Assembly: GCA_038230595.1 (NCBI GenBank) | Contig: JBBRMY010000049.1 | Span: forward strand, 1-15,306 | Direction: 5' to 3' | DNA from: JBBRMY01 sp038230595 | GTDB lineage: Bacteria > Bacteroidota > Ignavibacteria > Tepidaquicellales > Tepidaquicellaceae | DNA length: 15,306 bases | Part shown: one piece after another, positions 6,339 to 14,223 of the stretch | How positions within the stretch are numbered: the first letter of the stretch is position 1 | Layout: every line of letters starts with the position of its first letter | Program-made: the position numbers and the translations under genes | The notes under the pieces: generated by a model | Databases searched by the model: none | Seen by the model: only the letters and a program-made list of their open reading frames with translations | What the model was told of the DNA's origin: nothing

Positions 6339-7283
6339 CTATTTCTGAAGCAGAGCTTCTACAAAATTCTCACTGTCAAAAAGCTGAAGGTCATCTATCT
6401 GCTCTCCAACTCCTATAAACCTTACAGGTATATTTAATTCATTATTTATTTTTATAACAATTCCACCTTTAGCAGTACCATCTAATTTCGTTAAAATAAT
6501 TCCGGTCAATCCTTCCAGTGCATTAGAAAATTCCTTTGCCTGGTTCAATCCATTCTGACCTGTAGTTGCATCTATAGCAATAAAGATCTCATGGGGAGCA
6601 TCGGGAATTACTTTCTGCACAACTCTTTTAATTTTTTTAAGCTCTTCCATCAGATGAGTTTTATTATGGAGCCTTCCTGCAGTATCAATTATAACTACAT
6701 CAGTATTTTTTCTTACAGCTGAATTGATGGTATCAAAGGCAACAGATGCCGGATCTGATGTTTTAGGATTTTGAATTATTTCTACATCTGCCCGCTTTGC
6801 CCAGATATCTAGCTGCTCATTTGCAGCAGCGCGGAAAGTATCTGCAGACCCTATCAAAACGCTTTTACCTGCTTTCTTAAAATTATAAGCCAGCTTTCCT
6901 ACAGAGGTAGTCTTACCTACACCGTTCACGCCGACTATCATAAGAACATACGGCTTCTTTGTAGAATTGAAATCAAATGTTTTAAACTCACTTGTTGTAG
7001 ATGAAAAAACTTTCTTGATCTCGTCCTGAATTAAGCCGTTCAGCTCATCAGCATCCTCGTACTTATCCTGCTTAGTACGCTCTTTAATATTTGAAAGAAG
7101 TATTTCAGTTGTATCATAGCCAAGATCGGCAGTTAAAAATATTTCTTCGAGCTGTTCAAGGAAGTCATCATCGATCTTTCCTTTTGCATTAACCAGTCTG
7201 TTAACCTTACCGAAAATATTTTCTTTAGTCTTTGAAAGTCCTTCTTTTAATTTAGTGAACTTCAGCTTGTCAAAAAAACTCAT
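6339..7283 (-). CDS. ftsY: Signal recognition particle receptor FtsY
   Basis: FtsY is the membrane-associated GTPase that docks SRP-ribosome complexes at the Sec translocon. The 314-residue protein is a compact NG-domain form with almost no acidic A domain. A basic amphipathic N-terminus (FFDKLKFTKLKEGLSKTK) probably gives membrane contact. The helical N domain is about 25-95. The G domain follows, with GVNGVGKTT (118-126), DTFRAAA (148-154), DTAGR (200-204), TKLDG (265-269) and the closing GVGEQIDDLQLFD. The DTFRAAANEQL box separates the SRP GTPases from other P-loop proteins; the closing GVGEQ.DDL.LFD favours FtsY over Ffh, and no M domain follows. The ATG at 7283 is clear. A terminator just upstream separates it from the acyl-CoA dehydrogenase, so ftsY-mutL probably form their own unit, with a promoter in the AT-rich 7284-7315 stretch. 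Confidence 0.97.
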   Translation of the reverse strand: MSFFDKLKFTKLKEGLSKTKENIFGKVNRLVNAKGKIDDDFLEQLEEIFLTADLGYDTTEILLSNIKERTKQDKYEDADELNGLIQDEIKKVFSSTTSEFKTFDFNSTKKPYVLMIVGVNGVGKTTSVGKLAYNFKKAGKSVLIGSADTFRAAANEQLDIWAKRADVEIIQNPKTSDPASVAFDTINSAVRKNTDVVIIDTAGRLHNKTHLMEELKKIKRVVQKVIPDAPHEIFIAIDATTGQNGLNQAKEFSNALEGLTGIILTKLDGTAKGGIVIKINNELNIPVRFIGVGEQIDDLQLFDSENFVEALLQK

Positions 7284-7300
7284 TTATAATATAAATAAAT

Positions 7301-7344
7301 TTGTTTAAAAATTAAAACCTGCCTCAGGAATTCCCGGCAGGTTT
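7301..7344 (-). terminator. Intrinsic terminator after the acyl-CoA dehydrogenase gene
   Basis: On the minus strand AACCTGCC pairs with GGCAGGTT (7336-7343 and 7316-7323, extendable by one A-T pair) around a 12-base loop. A T-rich tail (TTAATTTTT) follows. It lies about 30 bases after the dehydrogenase stop and ahead of ftsY. It should close the murI-pyrE-mscS-acyl-CoA dehydrogenase transcript. Confidence 0.85.
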
Positions 7345-7374
7345 CTGGTAATTTTAAAAAATATAATTAAATCC

Positions 7375-8520
7375 TTAGATCATATTCAGGATATTTCTTG
7401 CTATAACCATTTTCTGAACTTCAGAAGTACCTTCGCCGATAGTCATAAGCTTAACATCTCTGTATAGCTTTTCAATAGTAAATTCTTTTATAAATCCATA
7501 GCCGCCGTGTATTTGAAGCGATTCGTTCGTCGCCTTAGTTGCAATTTCACTTGCATAAAATTTAGCCATTGCAGCAGCAAGATTTATTTCCTGTCCCTGC
7601 TCTTTATAATATGCAGCCCTGAAAGTAAGTAGTCTTGCAGCCTCTATTTCTGTTGCCATATCAGAAAGCTTAAATTGTATTCCCTGGAATTCGGTAAGAG
7701 ATTTTCCGAACTGTTTTCTTTCCTTTGCATATTTCAAAGCACGATCAAGCGCACCTTGTGCAATACCAACAGAAAGTGCTGCAATAGCAATTCTGCCTCC
7801 GTCAAGAATTTTCATACATTGCTTAAAACCTTCGCCTTCTATTCCTATAAGATTTTCTGCAGGAACTTCAACGTTCTCAAATATAAGTTCGGTAGTATCA
7901 GATGATCTCATGCCCAGCTTATTTTCGGTTTTCCCGGCTGTGAATCCTTTCATTCCTTTTTCAATAATAAATGCAGAGATGCCGTTCTTCCTGTCATCTT
8001 TATTTGTAACTGCTGTTACAACTGCAGTCTCTCCCACTCTACCGTGAGTTATAAATGTTTTGCTTCCGTTTAGAATATAATGACCGTTCTTTCTTTCAGC
8101 AGTTGTTGCCATAGCGATCGCATCACTTCCTGATACATTTTCAGTCAGACCCCAAGCTCCAAGCTTTTTACCGGAGGTAAGGTCAGGTAAATATTTCTTT
8201 TTCAGATCATCATTTGCAAAGCTGTAAATATGATTTGTACAAAGTCCGTTATGAGCAGCAATTGTAAGACCCATGGAAGGATCGATCTTTGATATCTCTT
8301 CAATTATAATAGCATATTCAGTAATTGAAAAACCTGATCCGCCATATTCTTCCGGGAAAATGATTCCTAAAAAGCCAATTTCACCAAGTTTTTTTGCGAT
8401 TTCCATAGGGAATTCACCGCTTTCATCATATTTTCCTATAACGGACGCTATCTCATTTTGAGCAAAATCCCTTGCAAGCTTCTGCACTTCAAGCTCTCGC
8501 TCGGATAAATTGAAATTCAT
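7375..8520 (-). CDS. Acyl-CoA dehydrogenase, short-chain/branched-chain type
   Basis: This FAD enzyme oxidises acyl-CoA to trans-2-enoyl-CoA and passes electrons to electron-transfer flavoprotein. At 381 residues it has the usual length and full three-domain layout: an N-terminal helical domain, the FAD/substrate beta domain with WGLTENVSGSDA and GSKTFITHG, and the C-terminal helical domain with QIHGGYGF and YRDVKLMTIGEGTSEVQ. The catalytic base is E363 in IGEGTSEVQ, the position used by short- and medium-chain enzymes. Isovaleryl-CoA dehydrogenase has a small residue there. That and the overall motif set favour a butyryl-CoA-like substrate, though chain length cannot be fixed by eye. The ATG start at 8520 is clear. 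It follows the MscS-like gene by 72 bases and ends at an intrinsic terminator. No etfAB genes are nearby. Confidence 0.94.
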   Translation of the reverse strand: MNFNLSERELEVQKLARDFAQNEIASVIGKYDESGEFPMEIAKKLGEIGFLGIIFPEEYGGSGFSITEYAIIIEEISKIDPSMGLTIAAHNGLCTNHIYSFANDDLKKKYLPDLTSGKKLGAWGLTENVSGSDAIAMATTAERKNGHYILNGSKTFITHGRVGETAVVTAVTNKDDRKNGISAFIIEKGMKGFTAGKTENKLGMRSSDTTELIFENVEVPAENLIGIEGEGFKQCMKILDGGRIAIAALSVGIAQGALDRALKYAKERKQFGKSLTEFQGIQFKLSDMATEIEAARLLTFRAAYYKEQGQEINLAAAMAKFYASEIATKATNESLQIHGGYGFIKEFTIEKLYRDVKLMTIGEGTSEVQKMVIARNILNMI

Positions 8521-8592
8521 AATCTGGATTGGGTAAAGATGGGTTTTGAAATTCTAATATAGTAATAAATTGCAGTTTCTTAAATGCTAAAA

Positions 8593-9747
8593 TTACCTCG
8601 AAATACTGTTCTTATCCTCACTCTTATCAGATACCTTACTCAACGGCTTATCTGACTGCATGTCATTTGAAATATCTCCGGATTCACTTTGCTTCGCGCC
8701 TTTCTTTACGTTATCATCAATTAAACTTTTATTTTCAAATTCATTCAGCAGCTTATAAACAGATTCCTTTACAAAATTTGACGCAATAGTGTCATTTGCA
8801 TAAGCTTCAGTGTAGCAAACGATAGTTATCTCGAATTCTTCAAGCGCCATGCTCTGATAAATAAAATGAGGCGGCGGTTGATCCATTATCAGGCTGCTGC
8901 CTTTTATTTTATTCAGCAGTGAATTTTTAAAGTCATCGAGATCATAAGAATAAGGAATAAAAAAATTAAATCGGATCTTAAATCTTTCTCTCTGATTTCT
9001 GTAATTTATAATGCTTGATTTAGTAAGCTCTGAATTAGGAATGATAAGATATTTATCTTCAAGAGTTATGATCGTACAAGCTCTTAGTCCGATATACTCA
9101 ACTTTACCTACAGAACCTGAGCTTGTTTTAATTGTATCACCGATCACAAAAGGCCGGTCAATTAAAATTACCACTCCGGAAATAAAATTTGAAAGAGTTT
9201 CCTGAGCAGCGAAAGCAATAGCAAATGATCCTATTCCCAGTGAAACAACAAATGAGTTTATATTAATGCTGTAATGATCCAGGATAATGATAAGGGCAAC
9301 AAGAGAAAGCATCAGCTTTAAAATCTTGCTTACAAGTGAAGTTATATTCCTGTCAGTATGACCTTTTTCTTTCCTTATGTATTTATCAATCGCATAATAG
9401 ATGAACTTATACGTGAGGATAGTAATATAGAGAACTGCTGCAATAAATGTTATATCAGATACAAATGTAAAGAAAGATTCATAATAATAAATATCGTTTG
9501 CAGTAAAACCTTTATGGATTATGTGAAGACCTGAAAGTATTCCCCAGAAAATAAAAATATATCTCACAAACTTTATTGAAAGAACAGGATGTAAGCTATG
9601 CTTGCAGAAAGTGTTATTTATCCATTTGGCAAGAAGCGCAGCAAGAAAGGAGATCAGAATAAATACAACAAAAACTCCGGCAGCAATAAGAACTTCCAGC
9701 TTTATTCTGCCAAGATTAAAAACCAGGTCCTGAAGATTTCTGAACAT
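8593..9747 (-). CDS. MscS-family mechanosensitive channel
   Basis: MscS channels open under membrane tension and release solutes during osmotic downshock. From the ATG at 9747 the protein has 384 residues. Predicted membrane helices lie at about 16-41, 60-80, 92-120 and 140-158, followed by the pore helix and MscS signature at 165-205 (SLGIGSFAIAFAAQETLSNFISGVVILIDRPFV in overlapping pieces). The cytoplasmic beta domain follows (GSVGKVEYIGLR, LIIPNSEL, INYRN). The last 40 or so residues are charged and low-complexity. An in-frame ATG at 9819 would add 24 residues, but those bases encode the pyrE C-terminus. The 9747 ATG starts 4 bases after the pyrE stop, so I chose it. Tight spacing indicates cotranscription with pyrE. 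Confidence 0.93.
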   Translation of the reverse strand: MFRNLQDLVFNLGRIKLEVLIAAGVFVVFILISFLAALLAKWINNTFCKHSLHPVLSIKFVRYIFIFWGILSGLHIIHKGFTANDIYYYESFFTFVSDITFIAAVLYITILTYKFIYYAIDKYIRKEKGHTDRNITSLVSKILKLMLSLVALIIILDHYSININSFVVSLGIGSFAIAFAAQETLSNFISGVVILIDRPFVIGDTIKTSSGSVGKVEYIGLRACTIITLEDKYLIIPNSELTKSSIINYRNQRERFKIRFNFFIPYSYDLDDFKNSLLNKIKGSSLIMDQPPPHFIYQSMALEEFEITIVCYTEAYANDTIASNFVKESVYKLLNEFENKSLIDDNVKKGAKQSESGDISNDMQSDKPLSKVSDKSEDKNSISR

Positions 9748-9751
9748 TATT

Positions 9752-10330
9752 TTATTTTTTAATATATTTACTGCCGGGTTTTGAAACCGGGATTTTCTCA
9801 AGCCAATCCGGAACTTCATCAGATTTAAACTTCCCTACATCAACTGTCGCCAGTGCTTTCATAGGAATATCGAACTTTGCATTTCCTTCGCTCCTATCAA
9901 TAACGCATCCAAGTCCGAATATTTTCACAGCATATTTCTTTAAACAGTCAATAACTTCATGTACACTTCCGCCGGTTGTAATAATATCTTCCACAATAAG
10001 TACATTTTCGTTTTCTTTTAATTCAAAACCTCGGCGAAGATTAAAAACTCCATTTTCCCTTTCAAGAAAAACAAATCTGACTCCGAGCTGTCTTGCAGTT
10101 TCATAACCGAGAATTATTGCGCCAACTGCAGGCGAGCAAACAACGCTTATATTTTCATCCTTAAAATCATCTGCAATTGACTTTGCAAGCTTTTCTGTGA
10201 ATTCCGGATACTGAAAAACTTTATTCTTCTGAAAATAATTAGGAGAATGATATCCGGAGGTCAGAACAAAATGTCCTTCAAGATATGCATCAGCTTTTTT
10301 AAATATCTCCAGTACTTCGTCTTTAGTCAT
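9752..10330 (-). CDS. pyrE: Orotate phosphoribosyltransferase
   Basis: PyrE joins orotate and PRPP to make orotidine 5'-phosphate in de novo pyrimidine synthesis. The 192-residue protein has the type I phosphoribosyltransferase fold, with the PRPP-binding loop VEDIITTGGS (113-122). The orotate-enzyme N-terminal signature EGHFVLTSGYHSP is at 18-30. SPAVGAIILGYETARQLG (66-83) and FVFLERENG (86-94) replace the RKEAK-type loop of enteric enzymes. The GHFxLxSGxHS start and short length resemble the Thermus/archaeal-like branch. The start is ATG at 10330. It lies 81 bases after murI and 4 bases before the mscS-like gene. No other pyr genes are present in the window. Confidence 0.96.
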   Translation of the reverse strand: MTKDEVLEIFKKADAYLEGHFVLTSGYHSPNYFQKNKVFQYPEFTEKLAKSIADDFKDENISVVCSPAVGAIILGYETARQLGVRFVFLERENGVFNLRRGFELKENENVLIVEDIITTGGSVHEVIDCLKKYAVKIFGLGCVIDRSEGNAKFDIPMKALATVDVGKFKSDEVPDWLEKIPVSKPGSKYIKK

Positions 10331-10372
10331 ATTACAGTTAATTTCTCAATTCTGATTCTTAAAACAATAAGG

Positions 10373-10396
10373 CTTTGCGCCTTTGCGAGCTTTGCG
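10373..10396. repeat. Triple CTTTGCG direct repeat between murI and pyrE
   Basis: CTTTGCG occurs three times, at 10373-10379, 10381-10387 and 10390-10396, with start-to-start steps of 8 and 9 bases. This compact direct repeat fills the only sizeable gap between murI and pyrE. Similar short CTTTGCG strings are, from memory, common between genes in Bacteroidota-like genomes; function unknown. Confidence 0.6.
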
Positions 10397-10411
10397 TGAA
10401 AAAAATAAGAA

Positions 10412-11203
10412 CTATCCCAGCTTGATCTTTTTAACGTTGGTTATTTTTTTACCGAGAAATCTTTCGCTAATTTCTTTGAACTTCAGCGGGAAATCTGTTG
10501 CATAAAATTCATGCTTGCCGGACTTCTTGGAAGGATTGAGTATAGCTTCCTTAATTAAAATATCCTTTACTTTTTTTGCAGTCTCTTCACCTGAATCAAC
10601 TAAAGTTATTTTCTTTCCCAGTACTTTTTTTATCGTATTTTTCAGAATAGGGTAGTGAGTGCATCCAAGTATCAGAGTATCAATTCCGGACTTATTAAAT
10701 TCATTTAAATATTCTTCGGCAACAAGCTTAGCTATCTTATTGTCTGTCCAGCCGTCTTCTGCAAGCTGAACAAATAAAGTACATGATCTTGAAAAAACTT
10801 TTGCTTTTTTATTTTTTTTCAGGATCTCATTCTTGTATGCTTCACTCCTGATAGTTGCAGGAGTACCTATAACACCTATCTTATTATTCTTAGAAACTTT
10901 GACGGATGATTCTGCTCCCGGAATTATAACTCCTATAACAGGAATTTTTGTGATCTTCTGAAGGAATGATAAAGCAAATGCAGATGAAGTATTACATGCA
11001 ACTACTACCAATTTCACCTTTTTTTCTAAAAGGAATTTTAAGCACTCTATGGAGTACAGAATTATTGTTTCTCTGGATTTAGTACCATAAGGGACTCTTG
11101 CCGTATCTCCGAGGTAAATAATATTTTCAGATGGAAGCTGCTCAAATAATGATCTTGCAACAGTAAGACCGCCAATACCGGAGTCAAAAACTCCAATTGG
11201 CAT
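10412..11203 (-). CDS. murI: Glutamate racemase
   Basis: MurI converts L-glutamate to D-glutamate for peptidoglycan. All family landmarks are present: PIGVFDSGIGGLTV at the N-terminus with the active-site Asp-Ser, YLGDTARVPYG, VVACNTSSA with the first catalytic Cys, GVIGTPATI, and LILGCTHYPIL with the second catalytic Cys. Two starts are possible. A TTG at 11236 gives 274 residues, with an in-frame TAA directly before it. An ATG at 11203 gives 263 residues and begins right at MPIGVFDSG. I chose the ATG because the best candidate promoter upstream (11242-11278) would start transcription at about 11236, leaving no leader for the TTG. It is the first gene of the murI-pyrE-mscS-acyl-CoA dehydrogenase run. 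Confidence 0.95.
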   Translation of the reverse strand: MPIGVFDSGIGGLTVARSLFEQLPSENIIYLGDTARVPYGTKSRETIILYSIECLKFLLEKKVKLVVVACNTSSAFALSFLQKITKIPVIGVIIPGAESSVKVSKNNKIGVIGTPATIRSEAYKNEILKKNKKAKVFSRSCTLFVQLAEDGWTDNKIAKLVAEEYLNEFNKSGIDTLILGCTHYPILKNTIKKVLGKKITLVDSGEETAKKVKDILIKEAILNPSKKSGKHEFYATDFPLKFKEISERFLGKKITNVKKIKLG

Positions 11204-11241
11204 TTGTGAAAGTGATTTTGTGTTGGGATTTTTCAATTATT

Positions 11242-11278
11242 CAAAAATACTTTATTTAGAATGAAAATTAAATGTAAA
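11242..11278 (-). promoter_or_regulatory. Candidate promoter of murI and its downstream genes
   Basis: On the minus strand TTTACATTTA (11269-11278) is followed after 19 bases by TATTTTTG (11242-11249), an exact match to the Bacteroidota -7 consensus TAnnTTTG. The same upstream decamer at the same distance occurs before the acyl-CoA mutase gene. The predicted start site near 11236 leaves about 33 bases before the murI ATG at 11203. Confidence 0.45.
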
Positions 11279-11330
11279 GATAATTATATGTTACGACACA
11301 ACACTTCGTATCGAGGGATAGGGAAATATT

Positions 11331-11371
11331 GTCTTCCCCGAATGCTTTTATCGGGGATCCCGTTATCAATG
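11331..11371. repeat. Dispersed palindromic repeat, family 1, copy 2
   Basis: The arms TCCCCGA (11335-11341) and TCGGGGA (11351-11357) enclose a 9-base loop, ATGCTTTTA. The right flank ends in ATCAATG as in the copy at 3934-3974, and both copies are in the same orientation. It lies in the divergent gap between murI and the peptidase-like gene, outside the candidate murI promoter. Confidence 0.75.
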
Positions 11372-11443
11372 AATACTTCTCATTTCCCCTGCATTTTATC
11401 CTGAAAATCATCATATTTTACTACCCCTCTACTTAAAACACTT

Positions 11444-12166
11444 ATGAAAAAGCTTACTCTGCTTATCATTTTTCTAAATCTTCCATTCCACTTCTATTTC
11501 TTTTATACAAATACATCGAACTGCATGCTTGTAAAGTATATGGGTATGAAAAATCCGGCGGGAAATATTTATACTTCACCAACACTTAATGAGCAAGCTA
11601 CAAATGATATTCTTAGAAAAATATCTGATTCGAAAAAGATCTCTGCTAAATTCTGGGGCAGTCTTAACTCCGATCCTGTATTCATAATCTGCAGTACCGA
11701 AAAAGAATTTAATGCATTCGGAGAATATAAGTCTGAGGCTTTGACAAGAGTGAATCCAATCGGATCTTATATTGTAATCTCACCTGAAGGCATTAATGAA
11801 AATATTATCGCTCATGAAATAACCCATGCTGAGCTTTATTCCCGTACAGGATTTGTAAATAATTATAAAATACCTGAATGGTTCCATGAAGGACTGGCTG
11901 TATTATCAACAGAAAATGAAATTAATGAAGAGATAATAAATTCAAAATATAATGCAGCAACGCTTAATGGAAAAATAAATATATCACTGGATGATTTTTC
12001 TTTTAATGAGAAATATTATGGCTTTAAAGATAAATATGATATCTATTATATAACTTCAGAAATGAAAGTAATGAATTGGCTGATAAAATACGGTAAATCT
12101 TCTGCATTAAAAAAATTCGAAGCTGATATGAATTCCGGAAAAAGTTTTGAAGATTCCTTTAAATAG
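11444..12166 (+). CDS. Secreted or membrane-anchored HExxH zinc peptidase-like protein
   Basis: This 240-residue protein starts with a hydrophobic signal or anchor (KKLTLLIIFLNLPFHFYFFY, residues 2-21), so the rest should face the periplasm. The body carries H124-E-I-T-H128, then EWFHEGLAVLS with E149. HExxH followed about 21 residues later by a Glu in a W-x-x-EGLA setting is the gluzincin pattern of peptidase-MA-like (M1/M61-related) proteins: two His and the distal Glu bind zinc, and E125 is the catalytic base. The region before it (FIICSTEKEFNAF, about 80-92) matches the small beta domain that usually precedes this motif. The substrate is unknown. The ATG at 11444 is the natural start. It lies 72 bases before the MlaF-like ATPase gene on the same strand, but a functional link is not evident. 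Confidence 0.8.
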   Translation: MKKLTLLIIFLNLPFHFYFFYTNTSNCMLVKYMGMKNPAGNIYTSPTLNEQATNDILRKISDSKKISAKFWGSLNSDPVFIICSTEKEFNAFGEYKSEALTRVNPIGSYIVISPEGINENIIAHEITHAELYSRTGFVNNYKIPEWFHEGLAVLSTENEINEEIINSKYNAATLNGKINISLDDFSFNEKYYGFKDKYDIYYITSEMKVMNWLIKYGKSSALKKFEADMNSGKSFEDSFK

Positions 12167-12238
12167 TTCTATCAGTTCTAAATGAGTTTCATCTCTTATC
12201 CAAGACCTCTAATTTTATTCCGACTAAATTAATTATTA

Positions 12239-12994
12239 ATGATAGAAATAAAAGAACTTAGAAAAAGTTTTGGCGATAAAGAGATCCTTAAAGGGTTAAA
12301 CCTGACAATTGAAAAAGAGAAAACTTTAGTTATCATAGGAAGAAGCGGATGCGGTAAATCAGTTTTGCTAAAACATATAATCGGCTTACTAAAACCTGAC
12401 AGCGGTCAGATCCTTATTGAAGGGAAAGATCTTTCAAAAATGAATGAAAAAGAACTGTATGCTGCACGAAAGAAGATTGGTTTCCTTTTTCAGGGCGCTG
12501 CACTTTTTGATTCCATGACTGTGGAAGAAAATGTAGGACTTGGTTTAAAAGAAAATGACAGACTTCCTGATGATGAGATCGCAAAAATTGTTCATAAAAA
12601 TCTTGAGCTTGTCGGACTTCCGAACACAAAAGATATGAAGCCTTCTGATCTTTCAGGTGGAATGAAAAAAAGAGTCTCGCTCGCAAGATCACTCGCAACT
12701 GATCCTGAATATATTCTTTATGATGAGCCGACTACCGGTCTTGATCCTGTTATGAGCGATCAAATAGATGAATTAATAAATGATCTTGCCAAAAAGCTAA
12801 AAGTTACTTCTGTTGTTGTAACACATGATATTTTCAGCGTGTATGAAGTTGCAGATAATGTTGCTATGGTGCACGAAGGGAAAACTTATTTTTACGGAAC
12901 ACCTCAAGAACTTTTTGATTCAAAGGATCCTATCATTGTGGATTTTCTTAACAGAACAAATAAAAAATACACTCACGGTAAAGCAGAAGCTTAA
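12239..12994 (+). CDS. ABC transporter ATP-binding protein, MlaF/Ttg2A type
   Basis: This is a cytoplasmic ABC ATPase of 251 residues with Walker A GRSGCGKS (34-41), Q-loop Q85, signature LSGGM (138-142) followed by KKRVSLARSLA, Walker B YILYDE (158-163), D-loop and switch H196. The LSGGMKKRV form, the GRSGCGKSVLLKHIIGL lead-in and the LFQGAALFDSMTVEENV segment are characteristic of the MlaF family. That family powers phospholipid traffic between inner and outer membranes with permease MlaE and the MCE-domain protein MlaD. Neither partner is in this window: the gene before is a peptidase-like protein and the gene after lies on the other strand. The start is ATG at 12239. The stop codon shares the palindrome TTAA (12991-12994) with the stop of the convergent gene. 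Confidence 0.88.
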   Translation: MIEIKELRKSFGDKEILKGLNLTIEKEKTLVIIGRSGCGKSVLLKHIIGLLKPDSGQILIEGKDLSKMNEKELYAARKKIGFLFQGAALFDSMTVEENVGLGLKENDRLPDDEIAKIVHKNLELVGLPNTKDMKPSDLSGGMKKRVSLARSLATDPEYILYDEPTTGLDPVMSDQIDELINDLAKKLKVTSVVVTHDIFSVYEVADNVAMVHEGKTYFYGTPQELFDSKDPIIVDFLNRTNKKYTHGKAEA

Positions 12995-13536
12995 TTTTCT
13001 TTTTGGGCTTTATAAAAATCTCTTTTCTTTTGAAAAAAGTCTACAGCAATATTTTCAGGAATAAGTGATTTCATCTTTGAATAAAACGGACTCATCACAT
13101 CAGAAAATTTTGAGAGTACAGGTTCCGGAATTTTATAGTAATCATTATTATTGAACCATATCTTTGATCTGAATAACTGCGAACCATAATTTACTTCGTT
13201 ATTAGTTGAATCAAGTCCGGGAAATTCCAGCAAAGCAGAATTGTTTAGAAAGTCTGTCAGATATTTCCAATCCTCACTTGTTATTATATAATTATATCTG
13301 AAACTACTAACTTTACTGCCGATAGTACTTCCGGTATCAGAAAGACTTTTCACATTAAAATTTAATTCAGTGCTGCCATTACTTACAATTTTCATATCGT
13401 AAGAATATCCTTCAGGTGTAGTCACTCCCGAAAAATAATGAAAGTCTATCCGGCTTATAGTTTGTGAAAAAACAGAAGGAGCAATAAGAAAAATAATTAT
13501 TGCTCCTGTAAGAAATACTTTAATTTGCTTTGTCAT
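12991..13536 (-). CDS. Secreted protein of unknown function
   Basis: This 181-residue protein has a clear signal peptide: KQIK, then a hydrophobic core (VFLTGAIIIFLIAPSVFS), with likely cleavage after S24 (VFS-QT). The mature part looks like a small beta-rich domain (RIDFHYFSG, YSYDMKIVSNG, FRYNYIITSEDWKYLTDFLN, SKIWFNNNDYYKI) ending in a Lys-rich helix. I do not recognise the family. It has one ATG start, 6 bases after the stop of the upstream lipoprotein gene, so the two are probably cotranscribed. Its stop overlaps the mlaF-like stop tail to tail in TTAA, leaving no room for a terminator between the two convergent genes. Confidence 0.75.
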   Translation of the reverse strand: MTKQIKVFLTGAIIIFLIAPSVFSQTISRIDFHYFSGVTTPEGYSYDMKIVSNGSTELNFNVKSLSDTGSTIGSKVSSFRYNYIITSEDWKYLTDFLNNSALLEFPGLDSTNNEVNYGSQLFRSKIWFNNNDYYKIPEPVLSKFSDVMSPFYSKMKSLIPENIAVDFFQKKRDFYKAQKEN

Positions 13537-13542
13537 TAATTT

Positions 13543-14190
13543 TTAATGAAAATCAGTGTCAACAATTGTTAAATTATTTAGTGGAACTGTTACACCTAAA
13601 ACGTTAACATCTACATCTGCAACCATCTTGAGGTTTGATGTAGTTCTGTTTGCTCCGCCAAGGTTTAAAGCCAGGTTAACAAGATTTTGCAAGCCCTGAT
13701 TTCTGAAAAACTGCATAAGGTCTACATTAACTGTTACCGGAATTGTTGTTTGGTTTCCCATACCCGGAACAACTATTTGTTGATTGATGGCACCGGAAAC
13801 TGTTTCGGCATTATTTATTAAAAGCTTCCATGCGAATCTTTGAATTGTGCTGGAACTATTTTGCGATGTCTGTCCGTTGGTTCCTGCCGGATTTCTTGCA
13901 AGAACATTCAGCGTAAATCCCGCAGGGAGTGAGCCTCCGGCAAATGCACTTGTCAGTCTTACAATATCTAAAGCCCCTATATTATTAAAGCTGGTTAAGT
14001 TAGAAAGCTGTACACCTGCAAGCTGAAAACCGTTTACCTGTCCAAGCTTAAACTGAAGTCTTTGAATATCACTAAGAGTGTTAAGAACTGAACAGCTATA
14101 ACTTGATACGGATAAGACCACAGCTATGCAAAGCATTAAGCATGTATTGATAACTCTTGAATACTTTTTGTTCTTTAAAATTAATTTCAT
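13543..14190 (-). CDS. Probable lipoprotein with LEA14/WHy-like domain
   Basis: This 215-residue protein has a basic N-terminus, a hydrophobic segment (about 14-30) and SSYSC with C33 as a plausible lipidation site. The mature part resembles a LEA type 2/WHy beta-sandwich: LAGVQLSNL, then FTLNVLARNPAG (the NP after a strand is typical), FAWKLLINNAETVSGAINQQIVVPG, TIPVTVNVDLMQFF, and closing strands VADVDVNVLGVTVPLNN. Related bacterial lipoproteins with this domain are common in Bacteroidota and have no firm function; in plants the domain is linked to desiccation and stress. Low-complexity Asn/Gln/Ser stretches lie around 101-115. The start is ATG at 14190, only 33 bases from the divergent membrane-protein gene. 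It is cotranscribed with the secreted protein that follows. Confidence 0.75.
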   Translation of the reverse strand: MKLILKNKKYSRVINTCLMLCIAVVLSVSSYSCSVLNTLSDIQRLQFKLGQVNGFQLAGVQLSNLTSFNNIGALDIVRLTSAFAGGSLPAGFTLNVLARNPAGTNGQTSQNSSSTIQRFAWKLLINNAETVSGAINQQIVVPGMGNQTTIPVTVNVDLMQFFRNQGLQNLVNLALNLGGANRTTSNLKMVADVDVNVLGVTVPLNNLTIVDTDFH

Positions 14191-14223
14191 AACATTTAGT
14201 TTAAATTAAATAAATAATTACCT

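Noticed and set aside
763..8520. A single catabolic operon joining the acyl-CoA mutase and the acyl-CoA dehydrogenase
   Set aside because: Although the reactions could be linked, the genes are about 5 kb apart, separated by ftsY, mutL, a repeat island and an intrinsic terminator.
9748..9819. A longer N-terminus for the MscS-like channel from the ATG at 9819
   Set aside because: These 72 bases encode the end of PyrE, and a better-placed ATG lies 4 bases after the pyrE stop.
12414..12698. Minus-strand open frame of 94 codons
   Set aside because: It is antisense to the ABC ATPase signature and Walker regions, which are clearly coding on the plus strand.
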